Origin: Asparagopsis taxiformis
Lineage: Eukaryota > Rhodophyta > Florideophyceae > Bonnemaisoniales > Bonnemaisoniaceae
Assembly (NCBI GenBank): GCA_030407315.1
Contig: JALQPE010000107.1
Coordinates: 62,001 to 126,000 of the forward strand
Direction: 5' to 3'
Length of the DNA stretch: 64,000 bases
Shown: positions 31,081 through 41,836 of the stretch, piece by piece
Numbering within the stretch: the first letter of the stretch is position 1
Layout of the letters: each line of letters begins with the position of its first letter
Position numbers and translations under genes: made by a program
The notes under the pieces: generated by a model
Told to the model about the DNA's origin: nothing
Database searches by the model: none
Seen by the model: the letters and a program-made list of their open reading frames with translations, nothing else

Positions 31081-31214
31081 ATTGATGTTAAAGTCGTCGC
31101 ATGGCATCATGAGTCGTAATACCCCGCGTCACGCAAGCCGTTCTACGCATCAACCACCGTTTTGCAGCATGCTACTATCGTAACTCCTCAGACAATATTC
31201 AAAGTAAACAACGA

Positions 31215-31628
31215 CTCGAGTCTACCGATAAACATCGCGTTCTCCGAGTTGCCCTCCAGCTCGACGTCATAGATTTCTCCATTACCAACCTGAACATCCT
31301 TCTCGTCGCCAGCCTGCTCTCACTTCTGTCCGGTCGCAACGACCTTTCCATTGGGAAACAGCTTGCACACGCCCTACTCGCGGTCCCGACCAACGGACAA
31401 AATGCTGCATCTATTTACTTCCACAACGCTGCCGGTCAAATACACAACATCGCTCCATTCCTGAACATTCCTCCAGAGTATAATGCCCATCCGGTACGTG
31501 TTACTATCTGGGACTAGAAGCAGACAAAACCAGAACGACCAACGCTTCCGCCAGTCAGAAAACAGCCTCATCGTCTGATCTCGAACAAACGGTACCTTCA
31601 CATTTCCCTGTCTCCCAGTAAAACACAC
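31215..31628 (-). pseudogene. Decayed region downstream of Cys-rich ORF, copy 2
   Basis: Same layout as at 20345-20758 with the shared TAG and the TGA after GQK. VVYLTGSVVEVNRCSIL is intact. Confidence 0.4.
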
Positions 31629-32104
31629 TCCGTCCCCCAGACACTATCCCCTTCTAGTTTGTTATTCTCATCGCCCATGAAATCGGGGTGTTTCAAGTAC
31701 ACACCCATGACGCCATTCATGCCTGGTACATACATGCGCGTGGTGCATGTAGCGGCGTTGGGCTTGAGATAGCAGGCGAATGGAAAGTATGCACTGGAGA
31801 TGGAACCGGTGGAGGTAGCGTATTTGGAGCACGTCGTGGTTTCGCAAAGCTCAGATCCGAAGCAGTCGCAGCGGTACGTAACCATCGTTGCAGAGTGGAG
31901 GCAATTTTCATCGATGGGGCGCTTCATGCAGACGCCGGACGGGTCTGTGAAGGAGCATTGACAGGAAGTTGGGATGAAAATACATGCAGGTGGATTTGGA
32001 TAAGAGGAGGGCTGTGTTGAGAATTGTGGAGTGGCCGAAGGGCGCAGTTGGTGTGAGTGGCGGTGATGAACGGAAGGTTGGCGTCTGAGGGAAGAAGGAA
32101 TCAA
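31598..32104 (-). CDS. Cys-rich domain ORF, copy 2 (5' end uncertain)
   Basis: Same frame and TTG/CAG start problem as copy 1. Distinct residues: CIFIPTSCQC, SFTDPSG, SAYFPFACYLK. The Cys pattern is unchanged except that the extra Cys of copy 1 is a Ser here, giving the pattern of the 346-aa protein. The changes are mostly substitutions in loops between cysteines. Confidence 0.5.
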   Translation of the reverse strand: MIPSSLRRQPSVHHRHSHQLRPSATPQFSTQPSSYPNPPACIFIPTSCQCSFTDPSGVCMKRPIDENCLHSATMVTYRCDCFGSELCETTTCSKYATSTGSISSAYFPFACYLKPNAATCTTRMYVPGMNGVMGVYLKHPDFMGDENNKLEGDSVWGTECVLLGDREM

Positions 32105-32219
32105 CTGCGAGAAGAAATGTGATGCGACGGATCAATGGACTGGCAAGTTGATGAAATAGAATAATATTTTACATTTTTGAGATATTTTTCAGCCAATGAA
32201 ACGGCGTTTTGGGCTGTGA

Positions 32220-32600
32220 TCAGGCCCAGAAATTGTATTCTACAAGAGTGTCCCGAGATCCATCTTCCCGGTCCGATCGCGCGTTAATGTCAACAGACAC
32301 TGTTTCCGACTGGTCAACCTCAACTCCTGGTGCTCCACAGTCTTGTGCAGACTCGTGGGCAAGTTGGGTGGACGGCTTCATCTCCTGAGTCGATGAAGCC
32401 GTGACCAGCTGAGTCTGATGGGTGGAATTTCGTTCCCTACCCTCATCCTCAGTTTCGGTGCGAAGGGTTCGCTGCAGCCGGGAAACCCGGCGTCTCATGC
32501 GGCGAAGGCGGCGCTTCATGCGAGAGACCACACTAGAAACCTTGGAAATGTCGGATTCTAGGTGTGCGATTGCTCGGAGGAGTTTTCGCGAAGAAGGCAT
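32220..32600 (-). CDS. 126-aa basic coiled-coil protein, copy 2
   Basis: Protein identical to copy 3 and differing from copy 1 only at ESAQ. TATA box at about 32727. ATG at 32598-32600. Downstream it is followed after 115 bp by Cys-rich copy 2 on the same strand. Confidence 0.65.
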   Translation of the reverse strand: MPSSRKLLRAIAHLESDISKVSSVVSRMKRRLRRMRRRVSRLQRTLRTETEDEGRERNSTHQTQLVTASSTQEMKPSTQLAHESAQDCGAPGVEVDQSETVSVDINARSDREDGSRDTLVEYNFWA

Positions 32601-33057
32601 TGCGGATGGAAAGAGGGTTGTTTGGATGGATTCCGTTCGTGTATTGTTTTCACGAAAACAGGGATGGGACTGTGACGGCGAGTTGGTGTGAAGGGAGGAA
32701 CGGGTGGCAGCACGTGTGAAGGGTACGATATATAGTGGTGCTGGACTGAGTGAAATTGTTTACGGTTGGTTTTGTGACGGGAGATGGGAGGAGGAATGCA
32801 AGTTAGTGTGAGGTCAATTGGTGGGAACTGCTGAGCTACTTGGGGTGTTTGAGGATGGATAATTCAGTTGCAACATGGCATCTGTCAGTGAATAATGGGA
32901 ATGGCAACCTGCCGAGACCCAGCTAGGCTCGATAATGAAATGGTAGGCCGGATGGAATTACATGGAGAGCACACATCTGAGCAACTCGCACATAGCGTAG
33001 TGATGGATGTGCAATAAAAATGGTACTTTAATGCAGATTTATCGAGTTGCGCCGCCT

Positions 33058-33830
33058 TGCCTACACCAAACTAACACCCGCCTCAGATTCTATAGGCCGA
33101 TGACGGGTCTGTCGTCCAGTTTCATCCCATCAGCCGTGCTGTGACTTGATTTGAATTGAGTCGAGTCGGCGGTTATAGTGCAAGTAGAAAATTGCAATGT
33201 CGGCAGGCGAGGAAACATTGCATTCATTTCAGTTCATCTGTCGGACAGCGGTTGCGATATGCCTTCTGCATCGACAATATACCGTGAAACCAATACGTCG
33301 ACTAGATTCAACCCGTAGCATCAGCATAAGGCAACAAATGTTCCCTTCCCCTCATACAGCGCTTCCACCTACCATCACTAGGTCTCCACTCTCAGTATTG
33401 GTGGCCACCTCAATGGGTGAACATGGCAGACGCCACTGTTCTTCGTCCTCCATTCAACTCAATTATAAATCGCACACGCCACGCCTATTACACCTATTTG
33501 TCCATCAACTGCGCCCATCTCCTTCCCATTATAAACTGTCCATATCAATATTTCGCCATTGTCTGCAACATACACACCATAGACGCTTCGAAGGACCATC
33601 TGGATGACACCCAAATTATACTATCGGAGGGTCGTAAGAATTTTAGCTTGTCTCCAGAATCAACTACCGAATCCGTCCTGCATAGCATCGTGCAGCGCAT
33701 CCATCGTTTTCCAGGACCGAAAACCACATCAAAAATGACTCAAAACAATCTGCAATCAAGTTCCCAAAGGCTCAACCAAACTGTATAGCACTTAATCGAT
33801 CACATGATGACCTGAGAACAACATCGAACC
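33058..33830. repeat. R block, copy 3 (partial)
   Basis: Starts at GCCTACACCAAACTAACACC. It keeps a 123-codon plus-strand frame from 33417 (PTRHAYYTYLS-like start, ending SSSQRLNQTV) and then breaks into an inverted fragment of the 126-aa gene at about 33835. Confidence 0.65.
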
Positions 33831-33834
33831 GGTC

Positions 33835-34388
33835 TAGCCCTGCTGCGTCTTGGCTGGTTGCCGATGCCATGATTCGCTGACGGTTGCCCTGATCCAACTA
33901 ACCTGCCCATCCTCAAACAACCACGAGTGGCTCAACAGCTTGCACAAACTGGACATCACGGTGGCTTGTATTATTCCTCCCATCTCCCACTCCATGACAA
34001 CTGCAAACATTATCGCTGTATGCAATAGTGCTAAATAGCATACGCTCCACACGTGTTGCCAACCATCCCTCCCTTGGCGCCAACTCGCCATCGCAGTCCC
34101 ATTGCCATCTACGCCAATCGCAGACGCTGAATATCCATTCAAACCACCCTTTGTGCATCCGTCTGAATGCGATATGCCCCATCAGACTCTGCTAGATGTG
34201 GCGAGACGTCATCTCTTCAGCAGATGAAGACGTCCACGCAACTCGCCCATGGTCCGCACGGGACGGGCGAGAACAAAGTGTCCAATCTGGGCGGTGCGAT
34301 GCACGTCTTACAGACGGCAATGCTCTGTCAAGCAGTGATGCCGTTTCTCTTGACACGCATGCGGATCACAGCGCTCAACGTCACTTGA
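33835..34388 (+). pseudogene. Inverted, internally deleted copy of the 126-aa gene and its promoter
   Basis: On the plus strand the whole upstream region of the 126-aa gene can be followed (GTTGCC, CCCATCCTCAAACA, ATTCCTCCCATCTCCC, CACACGTGTTGCC, CAACTCGCCATCGCAGTCCC) to ATG 34167. The basic coiled coil is missing: MRYAP joins directly to the middle part (SDSARCGETSS, MKTSTQLAHG, matching MKPSTQLAHE), after which the frame diverges. The TATA box has mutated. It faces opposite to the intact copy 1.5 kb away. Confidence 0.7.
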
Positions 34389-34892
34389 TTGGCTACAGAA
34401 ATATCTCAAAACTGAAACATAAAATGTTACACATATTTTGATGAGCACACGTGGCGGTCTCGGAGGCAGACAAATGGATAACAGTTGCCAAGTTGCAATT
34501 TGGCCATCAGTCGGTCATTTGCCCGTACAAATCGTCCGTTGCTTTGATATCAAGTCTTTCTCAACAACGGCGGTCAGACAGTTATCTCCATTACCAACGT
34601 CGCCGGGCACATAACATATTGGCAGTATAACATTGAAGCTAGTTGAATCCCTGGCTGCGTGCGTTGAGGAACTAGCGAAACGTTTTGCTATCAGCGTATG
34701 CAACTTGATAAATTGGATTTCCTCGTGCGTTGTTTGATTCGCAACTGCAGTGCACCATTTCAACTCCTAGTTGACATATTTGATTACATGGCTCCCATTA
34801 CGCAATCTTCTCCACCATACCTCGCAGAGTTATGCATTGTAAACACTGCTTAGAATTCTATATACACCCCTTCACTTGAACATTCATTTACT
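34389..34892. other. 3' flank of NLR-B2
   Basis: Not clearly homologous to the flanks of the other NLR genes. A minus-strand open frame (34515-34763) has no recognised domain. No RNA gene seen. Confidence 0.4.
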
Positions 34893-35510
34893 TTACCGCT
34901 GTGTGCTAGGCCCTGCAGCTGTCCCGTTGTCTAGTCTGTTTTGTGCTCCTACAACGGCTGCTACGGTTTGCTCGATGATTACCATTCTCTTCTTCCTCTC
35001 CTCTTCTCCCTCCCCGTTCGTGGCACCATTCTTGTTCTCAATACCAGTTATCCCTCTCAACCTTTGTAGAGCCTCCACGATATCTTTCACAGACCCACCC
35101 TCTCTCGCTTGTCGAATCCAGTATCCCTCTTCTTCAAATACATTCCTTCCTGTCTCGCCCGTAACATTCAACAGCGTCTCCACATCCCGGCATTCTGCCA
35201 GTCCCAGTCGATAGAATACGGGGATGATGATCACACCACGTTCCCCATACTCTGCAAACCGCCTCAGGAAGCATAACAACTCTCGCATAGTCCACTTTCG
35301 CGCAGGGAATTCAGGTGATAATATTACAACGGCAATCGAAGCAGACTCCATCTCCTCATCCATCTTCTTCGATGCGTCCTGTCCAGGTTGCAATTCCTCT
35401 CTGTCGAAGAACACTTCGAATCCCAACTCGACCAGCTTGTCATAAATCACTTGCCCAATGGTGTCCTTGTCCGGGCCGGCGTGACTAATGAATACCTTGC
35501 CCTTCTTCTC
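34893..35510 (-). pseudogene. TIR domain of NLR-B2 cut off by a premature TAA
   Basis: Directly after the TAA at 35511-35513 the same frame continues EKKGKVFISHAG and runs through a complete TIR domain (FFDREELQPGQ, WTMREL) to AGPSTQR at 34893. No further lesion exists. In B3 and A4 the codon at the stop is CAA (Gln), so one C-to-T change explains it. The domain is translated only by readthrough, or if expressed separately. Confidence 0.85.
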
Positions 35511-38500
35511 TTACTTTCTGCTGTTTGTATGGGAAGGGTGTAACTGTGTGCCATTATTTGTGGTGTTGGCGAGAGCGGGTAGTTGCGGTTCATCCCATTC
35601 TTCTAGCTTGGTATCCTCTGTCACCAGTTGTACATTCTCCAGACGTCCAAATTTTGTCATCCAGAAACGATGTGTTGTGGGGGAGTAACTCACCTCATGG
35701 GGTTTGTGATCAAGTGTAGCAACAGTGATGGTTTTCTTCTTGTGCTCCATCTGAATGGCACCTGAATACTGGCTAGAAGGGTTTGTTCGAGTGCAGAACA
35801 GGCGCGAACGACTGTTTCTAATGGCATTTGCCGATTCATGGTCATTTTCTATCAAACTTGGGCCTCGCATGGTGGAAGGATTGACGTTCCATGAAATCGA
35901 TTTCTTCCTTCTTTCTTCATCAGGTTCTGCTCGGACGAAAGCCTCAGCGCTGAGAACAGTTCCTTCTTCATTAAAAAATAAACGCAACATTTTCGGTAAA
36001 AGGTGGTAGTTTTCACGACCTTTGAGCCTTTCTGCTCTGTCCTCCAAATCTGAAAACGTGTGCACAGTCTCATCACTTGTAATATCTACAACGAATACGG
36101 TCAACTCTGGGAGTCCGCAATACGCAACTAGTCCTCCACCACTGCACACTGCAACTCGATAAACGAAGCGATTGGGTTTGAATTTGTTGATCGCATCCCC
36201 TTTCCCTTCAGCAACATCTTCAACTCTTCTCACCTCAATCTCTCTTGATCTCCAGTGGAACACAGCCATGAGTGAGTCATCACACGATATTCCAAACGCG
36301 TAGATATCCCTGACGAACGAATCTTCGGCGCCACGCGAGTTGGCATCTCCTACGTGCGTCGTGTCCCACACAAACACGTTTCCATCCTCCATGTCGCCAA
36401 CAAATAACCGAGATTCATCTTTGCTCAGTACAATCGACCTCGGCATACCCATTCGAACGTCGCTGAATCGCTGCATCTTAGAAACGCCAGTCGAGACATT
36501 TTTAATGTCCCATATAAAGATATCAAATGGCTCTGCAGAGTACAACAAATTTGCATCTTTGCTGAACACAACTGAACGAACTGCGGAATTTCGCCCAATC
36601 AGCGGTTCACAAACTTGTCGTCGATCTTGAACGCTCCACAATCGTACGCTCTCGTCGTCAGATGCCGACGCGATGGTAAGTTCGTCAGCACTAAGCGCAA
36701 CACAGTTGACTTTGTCTGTGTGTTCTGTGAGCTCGTCTCCATTCGGTGTGCACGTGTCCACGTCCCAGATTCGAAGTGTATGATCAGATGATCCTGAGAC
36801 CAACACCTTTTCGCTCGGCCCAACAGCCAACGACCATATCTTATCACTGCGCGCGTCAACACACTCCAACACGCGTCCATCTGTTGCGTCCACGAATCGC
36901 ACGTTGCCACTTGTCGACCCAACAGCGAGTATCCTACGAGTCGGCAGTAGAACGACACTCAGCAGCAATTCATTCTCCTCCAGACCCACCACAAACGATC
37001 GAAGCAGCGATTTCTTCCAGACCTTCACCACTCCGCCAAATGTACATGAATAGATCTCACCGCGACTCCTGTCAATACACGTCCCTGCTACTGGAGTGTC
37101 ATGTCCATCTAGTGAGTATCGGTCCCAGCCATCATTGCTTCCGATGACGCAAACTTCTCCTTCAAATTCAGCTCCAGTTCGAGTTCCAGCGATCACCAAT
37201 TCATCTTCTTCTACACCCAAATCCACACTTAATATTCCCAATTGCGTTGGTAGCAAATGCTTCAGCTTACTGTCGACACTGTTCAGCACCCCAGCACCAG
37301 CCCGAACCCATGGCCGAGCACTGTGCACCTCGATGCCCCACATCACTCGTCGGATGACACTCGAGTCGCTCCGCAGAGAAGCAAGCCGCCCATAAAGTTG
37401 GAACGAACACTCTTCGCGATTCTTCATGCACACAGGGAATACGCACTTGTGCATCGTCTCTTCCAGAGTATTGATATCTTCCATGAGTGTGCCTCGGTTG
37501 TCGCCACTCTCATGTTTCTCAATGTAGTCGCGCAGCATTGCTAGGTCGGACATGATCTTGCGGAACGGCGCCTGTTTCTCGTCCTTGTTTACACATTGTA
37601 TCCAAGAATAGTCTGTGAGAAGGCGCAGTGCATCTGCACTTCGTCCGGCGCTGAGCATGTGGTACACAATATTCTCACTCATGTATGCCTCCTTTGACAA
37701 TTTCTGCCATTTGGTAGTGGATGTGGATGTGGATGATTCAGATGTCGAGTAGAACTGGTCCACAAGGCTGGCATGGTACATTTGCACCTCATCTCTGTCA
37801 GTCAAATGCACTGCAAAGCCATGAACCAGATCATGGAGGGCCAATGCAGCATTCGTACTCTCACCAACAATGGCTGCAGATGCAATGTTGGCTTCGATCA
37901 GCAGATCCATACCGTGCTTGGCATCTTTGCGAGACAGGCCCCACAGATGCTGGAGTGTGGTCAGCGGTATGGGCGATTGCTTCTGGAGCACACTGAGGGA
38001 TTGGAACAGTTTTGTGAGGCAAACAGTTTTGACTTTCCATTTCTTCTCTACTGCGTTCAAACTGGATTGTAAAGAGGCGTACAAACCCAAGTGTTGTAGG
38101 CTCTCAGTCTCACCGAGTTGCTGCACATGTTGTTGCAGTGCGCGCCAGTACCGAATCCATGCTGCGTCTTTGGAACTGTCGGGAAGTTGATCTTTCTCAC
38201 GAAGGACGGCTGTACCTGCCACAGTGAGAGCCAGTGGGAGACCGGCACAAGTCCTGACAATGTTTTCCATGGCATTTCTACTCTCGGTCGAGAGAGAGTG
38301 CAGTGTCGACGGCTCTACTTGGGCGTGGGAACACAAAATTCGCTCTGCTTTTTGAGTATCTGACGGATCCGGAGTTACATCGATTTGGGCGTCGTGAAGA
38401 GGAAAGCGTGCCACACCACGATCCCTGGTCGACGTGATTAGCTTGAGGGAGGCAGATGGGAGCCTACGCACAGCAACGCAGAATTCCTTGAGTAGTGCGT

Positions 38501-39074
38501 ACAAGGTGTCGGACACATCCCAGACGTCATCAAAGATGAACAAAATGTTTTGGTCCTCGAGGTGATCGAGAAAGTTTTGTAACAGCATAGTTTGAGATTC
38601 ATCAGCGGCGGACATGCGCAGAAAATCGTCAAGAAACTGGGGACAAGCTTTTCGGACAAACTCTCCTAGCTGTGTCATGAATTTCGAAACGTTTGCGTCC
38701 TGGCCAAAGGAAAGGAACCATATGCCGTCGGGATACCTCGCCCAAATGTCATTGTCATGGCCGATTTCCTTGAGAATGGTTGTCTTTCCAGCGCCGCCCA
38801 TGCCGACGAGGGCGATTGTGTTGCATCCAGGTGTGCGCGAGAGCAATTCCTGTTTGGCTCTACTCTCTGGAGTGTGGGATTGCTGTCGAAAGTCGAGGAC
38901 GGCGGCAAGATTTGGTGGAACATGGAAAGTTTTCTGCCTTTTAGCTGGTCGGGTGGGGTGATGTTGGATTGGTTGAGGAACAGGTTCCGGGATTGGCTGC
39001 TGGACGGGCTGTTGGGAAGGCTCTTCAGCTGTTTGAGGGGATTGGTTGCGAGGGGCGGACAGGCTCGATCCCAT
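35511..39074 (-). CDS. NLR-like protein B2: acyl anchor, NB-ARC, WD40, truncated before TIR (1187 aa)
   Basis: The start is ATG 39072-39074 (MGSSLSAP), chosen by alignment with B3; a longer upstream frame lacks an ATG. Gly2 is kept but the Cys of the B-type MGSC is Ser, so palmitoylation may be lost. A Gln/Pro linker (QQPVQQPIPEPVPQP) precedes NB-ARC: P-loop at about 91-98, FIFDDVWDV, TSTRD, GLPLAL and LHD are intact. WD40 blades follow (HTLRIWDV, ESVRLWSV, DIFIWDI). The frame ends SRK-TAA in the linker before TIR. It could act as a TIR-less decoy or regulator, or be a young pseudogene. Its divergent A partner is missing. Confidence 0.85.
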   Translation of the reverse strand: MGSSLSAPRNQSPQTAEEPSQQPVQQPIPEPVPQPIQHHPTRPAKRQKTFHVPPNLAAVLDFRQQSHTPESRAKQELLSRTPGCNTIALVGMGGAGKTTILKEIGHDNDIWARYPDGIWFLSFGQDANVSKFMTQLGEFVRKACPQFLDDFLRMSAADESQTMLLQNFLDHLEDQNILFIFDDVWDVSDTLYALLKEFCVAVRRLPSASLKLITSTRDRGVARFPLHDAQIDVTPDPSDTQKAERILCSHAQVEPSTLHSLSTESRNAMENIVRTCAGLPLALTVAGTAVLREKDQLPDSSKDAAWIRYWRALQQHVQQLGETESLQHLGLYASLQSSLNAVEKKWKVKTVCLTKLFQSLSVLQKQSPIPLTTLQHLWGLSRKDAKHGMDLLIEANIASAAIVGESTNAALALHDLVHGFAVHLTDRDEVQMYHASLVDQFYSTSESSTSTSTTKWQKLSKEAYMSENIVYHMLSAGRSADALRLLTDYSWIQCVNKDEKQAPFRKIMSDLAMLRDYIEKHESGDNRGTLMEDINTLEETMHKCVFPVCMKNREECSFQLYGRLASLRSDSSVIRRVMWGIEVHSARPWVRAGAGVLNSVDSKLKHLLPTQLGILSVDLGVEEDELVIAGTRTGAEFEGEVCVIGSNDGWDRYSLDGHDTPVAGTCIDRSRGEIYSCTFGGVVKVWKKSLLRSFVVGLEENELLLSVVLLPTRRILAVGSTSGNVRFVDATDGRVLECVDARSDKIWSLAVGPSEKVLVSGSSDHTLRIWDVDTCTPNGDELTEHTDKVNCVALSADELTIASASDDESVRLWSVQDRRQVCEPLIGRNSAVRSVVFSKDANLLYSAEPFDIFIWDIKNVSTGVSKMQRFSDVRMGMPRSIVLSKDESRLFVGDMEDGNVFVWDTTHVGDANSRGAEDSFVRDIYAFGISCDDSLMAVFHWRSREIEVRRVEDVAEGKGDAINKFKPNRFVYRVAVCSGGGLVAYCGLPELTVFVVDITSDETVHTFSDLEDRAERLKGRENYHLLPKMLRLFFNEEGTVLSAEAFVRAEPDEERRKKSISWNVNPSTMRGPSLIENDHESANAIRNSRSRLFCTRTNPSSQYSGAIQMEHKKKTITVATLDHKPHEVSYSPTTHRFWMTKFGRLENVQLVTEDTKLEEWDEPQLPALANTTNNGTQLHPSHTNSRK

Positions 39075-39417
39075 TGTGTGAGTGAATATCGGAAAAAGTA
39101 GCTGGTACTGGTGATACCTGACCGTGGTTGTCACGATATAGGAAAACGACGCGTGCAAGAGAGTATAATGAGATATGGGAGACTTGTACAGGGTTGGAGA
39201 GCACCTGTGGTTGGTAGGGGTTGAAGGCACTGTGGGATGCTAGTGTTACGGAAGCGGGCTGGGCTGGAGTTGGCTGCAAATTGGTTGAGTTTGTCAAGTA
39301 TGTGGTATGGAAGGAATGAACGGCTGAATGTTAGCGCGCGATGGAGTTGGCCTCTCGACGAGCGTTTTGTTTGTGAGACTGTGAGTTGTGGTAACAACGA
39401 GAGTTGATGTGACGAGG

Positions 39418-39450
39418 TACACTTGTTGCTGTGCAGCAGGCGGACATGAG
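39418..39450 (+). promoter_or_regulatory. Bipartite NLR promoter motif 2a
   Basis: ACACTTGTTGCTGTG then AGGCGGACATGAG, about 345 bp upstream of the B2 ATG. Confidence 0.6.
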
Positions 39451-39529
39451 TGCAGGAAAGAACATATCTAACATGTGTCAGTTCTTTCATTGTTGTCCCT
39501 CCAGAGGTATCCCGCAGGACAGACACTTG

Positions 39530-39557
39530 TTCATCTCTGACAGGCCGGGCAATGATA
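39530..39557 (+). promoter_or_regulatory. Bipartite NLR promoter motif 2b
   Basis: ACACTTGTTCATC then TGACAGGCCGG, about 457 bp upstream of the B2 ATG. Confidence 0.6.
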
Positions 39558-39910
39558 CAAGTGTATGTGTTTGACTTGACTTCATTGCTGGCTGCTTCTC
39601 AGGTTGCCGCCCGATGTGCACCGTGAATGGCCCCCGAGACAGGACATATCACGTGACGTCACGCTCCGCAAACAGTCGGCTCGCACGGCACTAACGCTGG
39701 GGCCGTTCTACGACACAACCGATGCGCCGCCGGCTTGGTCCCTCCCAGCTACGGCTCTCCCTATCCCCGAACTCGCACAACCGTCGCGCTCAATGCATGT
39801 CCTCACGCAAAATCCATCGCGGTAGCAAACTCCCCGGTTGTTTGATATCTTCGACTCATTGCGCACACGTTCTTTAATCTCCCACTTGTGTTTTGATGAG
39901 TCGTTAGGTG

Positions 39911-39944
39911 TAATCCGCCTGTCACAAATCTACAAGTGTTCCTG
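39911..39944 (-). promoter_or_regulatory. Bipartite NLR promoter motif 2c
   Basis: On the minus strand: ACACTTGTAGATT then GTGACAGGCGGATTAC, from the promoter of the lost A partner. Confidence 0.6.
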
Positions 39945-40110
39945 TACACCAGTTTTTGACCTGTAAGCATTCACTGCACACTGAAATCTCGCACAAATAT
40001 TTCCCTGTTGCTTTGTTTCTCACATATCGTAAACGCCATCACCATCTCCACCGCGACGACTTGTGTTCATTCCCTTGCCTTTGACGTCCAACCTATCGCG
40101 ACAACTTGTG

Positions 40111-40795
40111 TTCACTCCAATAGAGGAGCCATGACAGTCTCACTCTGCTTCGGTTCTCGAAATGGATCAAACCCACATGTTGCATGACTCCAAATTCTCC
40201 GTCGCCAACTATTTCTGAACTGTGCAAACATGGTCTGGTACACTGCTCGGACATTCCGCCAATATTGCCACTCGCCAATTTGCATCATCCCATCTGGACG
40301 CATCCAGTGCGATGCGTTTCGCATGCGACAGCGGTTGGCCTCCCATTCCAAAGCCCCACCCACATTGTGGTCATGCACGAAGCATGTGCATGCGTCTTCT
40401 CCGGACAACGGTCCGTGAGTAGGAAGGCAAAGATTTTGGCGGCAAAAGCACCAGACTGGGCTAGACGGCTGTAGGCAGTGGTACCGGTGAGGAATCGAGA
40501 GAAGAAGAGACTGATAGCTCTGGTAATATGGCGATTTCGGAAATCAGCGACTTATTGCATACCACCGAGTGGAGTCCATCCATGGTCGACTGGACCACGT
40601 TGCCTCATGGATTTCACATACGGTCTATGGTGCGTGGTCTGGGAAGCGATTGGAAGAAGACGAGATCTGAATCTGAGAATTTTGTATCAATGTTCGTTTA
40701 TTGGTTTGTTCATCTATTTGGGCGAGTGAACAAGCGACTCACTCTCAGTGATTGTAATGTGTCACATCCAATGCAGATGGTAGGAATGTTTGAGC
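40111..40795. other. Junction between unit 2 and the 346-aa gene
   Basis: No recognised gene. A TTTATT at about 40697 reads AATAAA on the minus strand, about 95 bp after the 346-aa stop, and may be its polyadenylation signal. Short frames at 40112-40408 (minus) and 40528-40833 (plus) carry no domain I know. Confidence 0.45.
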
Positions 40796-41836
40796 CTAGC
40801 GCGATCCGGATGCCGCCCTTCTCAGCGCATTGATCACAGCGCGCGCCTTCTTGACACATGCAGACGCTGACGCGCGTGCTCTAGCTGCGGCTTGTTTCGC
40901 CTCTCGACTGCGCTTTTGGCCGGATCGCCGGGCTGAGCGAGCTTGGCGGGCGAGGTCTCCAGTTTTGGTGGCAAACGTTTTGCGGCCGCTCTCGAGCATT
41001 TCAATTCGTTTCTTCAGTTTTTCGCAGAGTGGGCAGGCGGTGGTGCTCTTGTTTCCAGATTTGTTTCCGCTTTGTGTGTTGTGTCTGTTGCGTTCCTTGT
41101 TCAATTCTGCCTTTTCGTTGTCAGCCTCATTCTGCATGCGTCGGGCACGGCGTCTTGCGCGGCGAGCCTGTCGTTTCTTCATAGACGCTGTGTTGTAGAA
41201 TTTGAGAGCCTGGAGTTGGAGTGATGCGGTGCGCTCGGCCTCGAGGTTGACAGTGTCGGCGTGCTGCTCGATTTCATCCAAGTCGTCGTCTGCGATGTCG
41301 TCGGAGAACGGCTCGAGGTCTTTGAGGGTTTCACGGACGAGTTGTTTCTCTGCGAGAGCGAGGCGAACGTGGTCTGTCGAGTCGTCTGCTGCATCTGCTG
41401 CATCTTCATCGCTGGCGGATGCGTCTGCGTCTGCGTACTGTGCGGCGGTGGTAGTGTCGAGAATGGAGGAGACGGTGGTGCATGTGGCGGCGTTTGGCTT
41501 GAGGTAGCAGGGGAATGGGATGGAATCACTGGGAATAGAACCGGCGGAGGAAGCGTATTTTGAGCAGGTGGTGATTTCGCAGAGCTCGAATCCGAAGCAG
41601 TCGCAGCGGTAGCCCTCGTTACAGGTACCGAGGAGGCAAGATTCATCGCTGAGGTGTTTCATGCAGACGCCGGATGAGTCTGTGGAGGAGCATTGGCAGG
41701 AGGTCGGAGTGACGATACATGGAGATGGATCTGAGGAAGAGGAGGGCTGTGTCGAGATGTTTGAGGCAGCAGTAGGGTGGGTGGCAAGTGAGAATGCCAT
41801 GATTAGGAGGAGGATGGATGTGAGGATTGGATTCAT
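40796..41836 (-). CDS. Secreted-type Cys-rich protein with basic coiled-coil C-terminus (346 aa)
   Basis: ATG 41834-41836, TAG 40796-40798. Residues 1-25 are a clear signal peptide (LTSILLLIMAFSLA, then TAAS). Residues 35-120 hold 12 or more Cys in a fixed pattern (CIVTPTSCQC, GVCMK, SCLLGTC, YRCDCFGFELCE, CSKY, FPCYL, ATC). An acidic Ala/Asp stretch (about 130-150) leads to a charged helical region with QARRARRRARRMQ (about 225-240), a CPLC pair near 270 and a Lys/Arg/Ala-rich tail. Presumably extracellular or membrane-trafficked. The upstream region is homologous to that of the 126-aa genes, so both descend from one module. A mirrored copy starts at 62982. Family not named with confidence. 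Confidence 0.8.
   Translation of the reverse strand: MNPILTSILLLIMAFSLATHPTAASNISTQPSSSSDPSPCIVTPTSCQCSSTDSSGVCMKHLSDESCLLGTCNEGYRCDCFGFELCEITTCSKYASSAGSIPSDSIPFPCYLKPNAATCTTVSSILDTTTAAQYADADASASDEDAADAADDSTDHVRLALAEKQLVRETLKDLEPFSDDIADDDLDEIEQHADTVNLEAERTASLQLQALKFYNTASMKKRQARRARRRARRMQNEADNEKAELNKERNRHNTQSGNKSGNKSTTACPLCEKLKKRIEMLESGRKTFATKTGDLARQARSARRSGQKRSREAKQAAARARASASACVKKARAVINALRRAASGSR

Larger units (their letters stand above)
39075..40110. promoter_or_regulatory. Bidirectional NLR intergenic region, locus 2 (right partner lost)
   Basis: From the B2 ATG rightward it matches 51693-52600, including the B promoter and the first part of the A promoter (CACTTGTGTTTTGATGAGT near 39883, CACTGCACACTGAAATCTC near 39970). 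Homology to the A side ends at about 40050-40110, before any A start codon. A plus-strand A gene has therefore been lost here. Confidence 0.7.

Noticed and set aside
39075..39230. Upstream extension of the B2 reading frame beyond 39074
   Set aside because: It lacks an ATG and aligns with the noncoding promoter of B3; MGSSLSAP at 39074 matches the B3 start.
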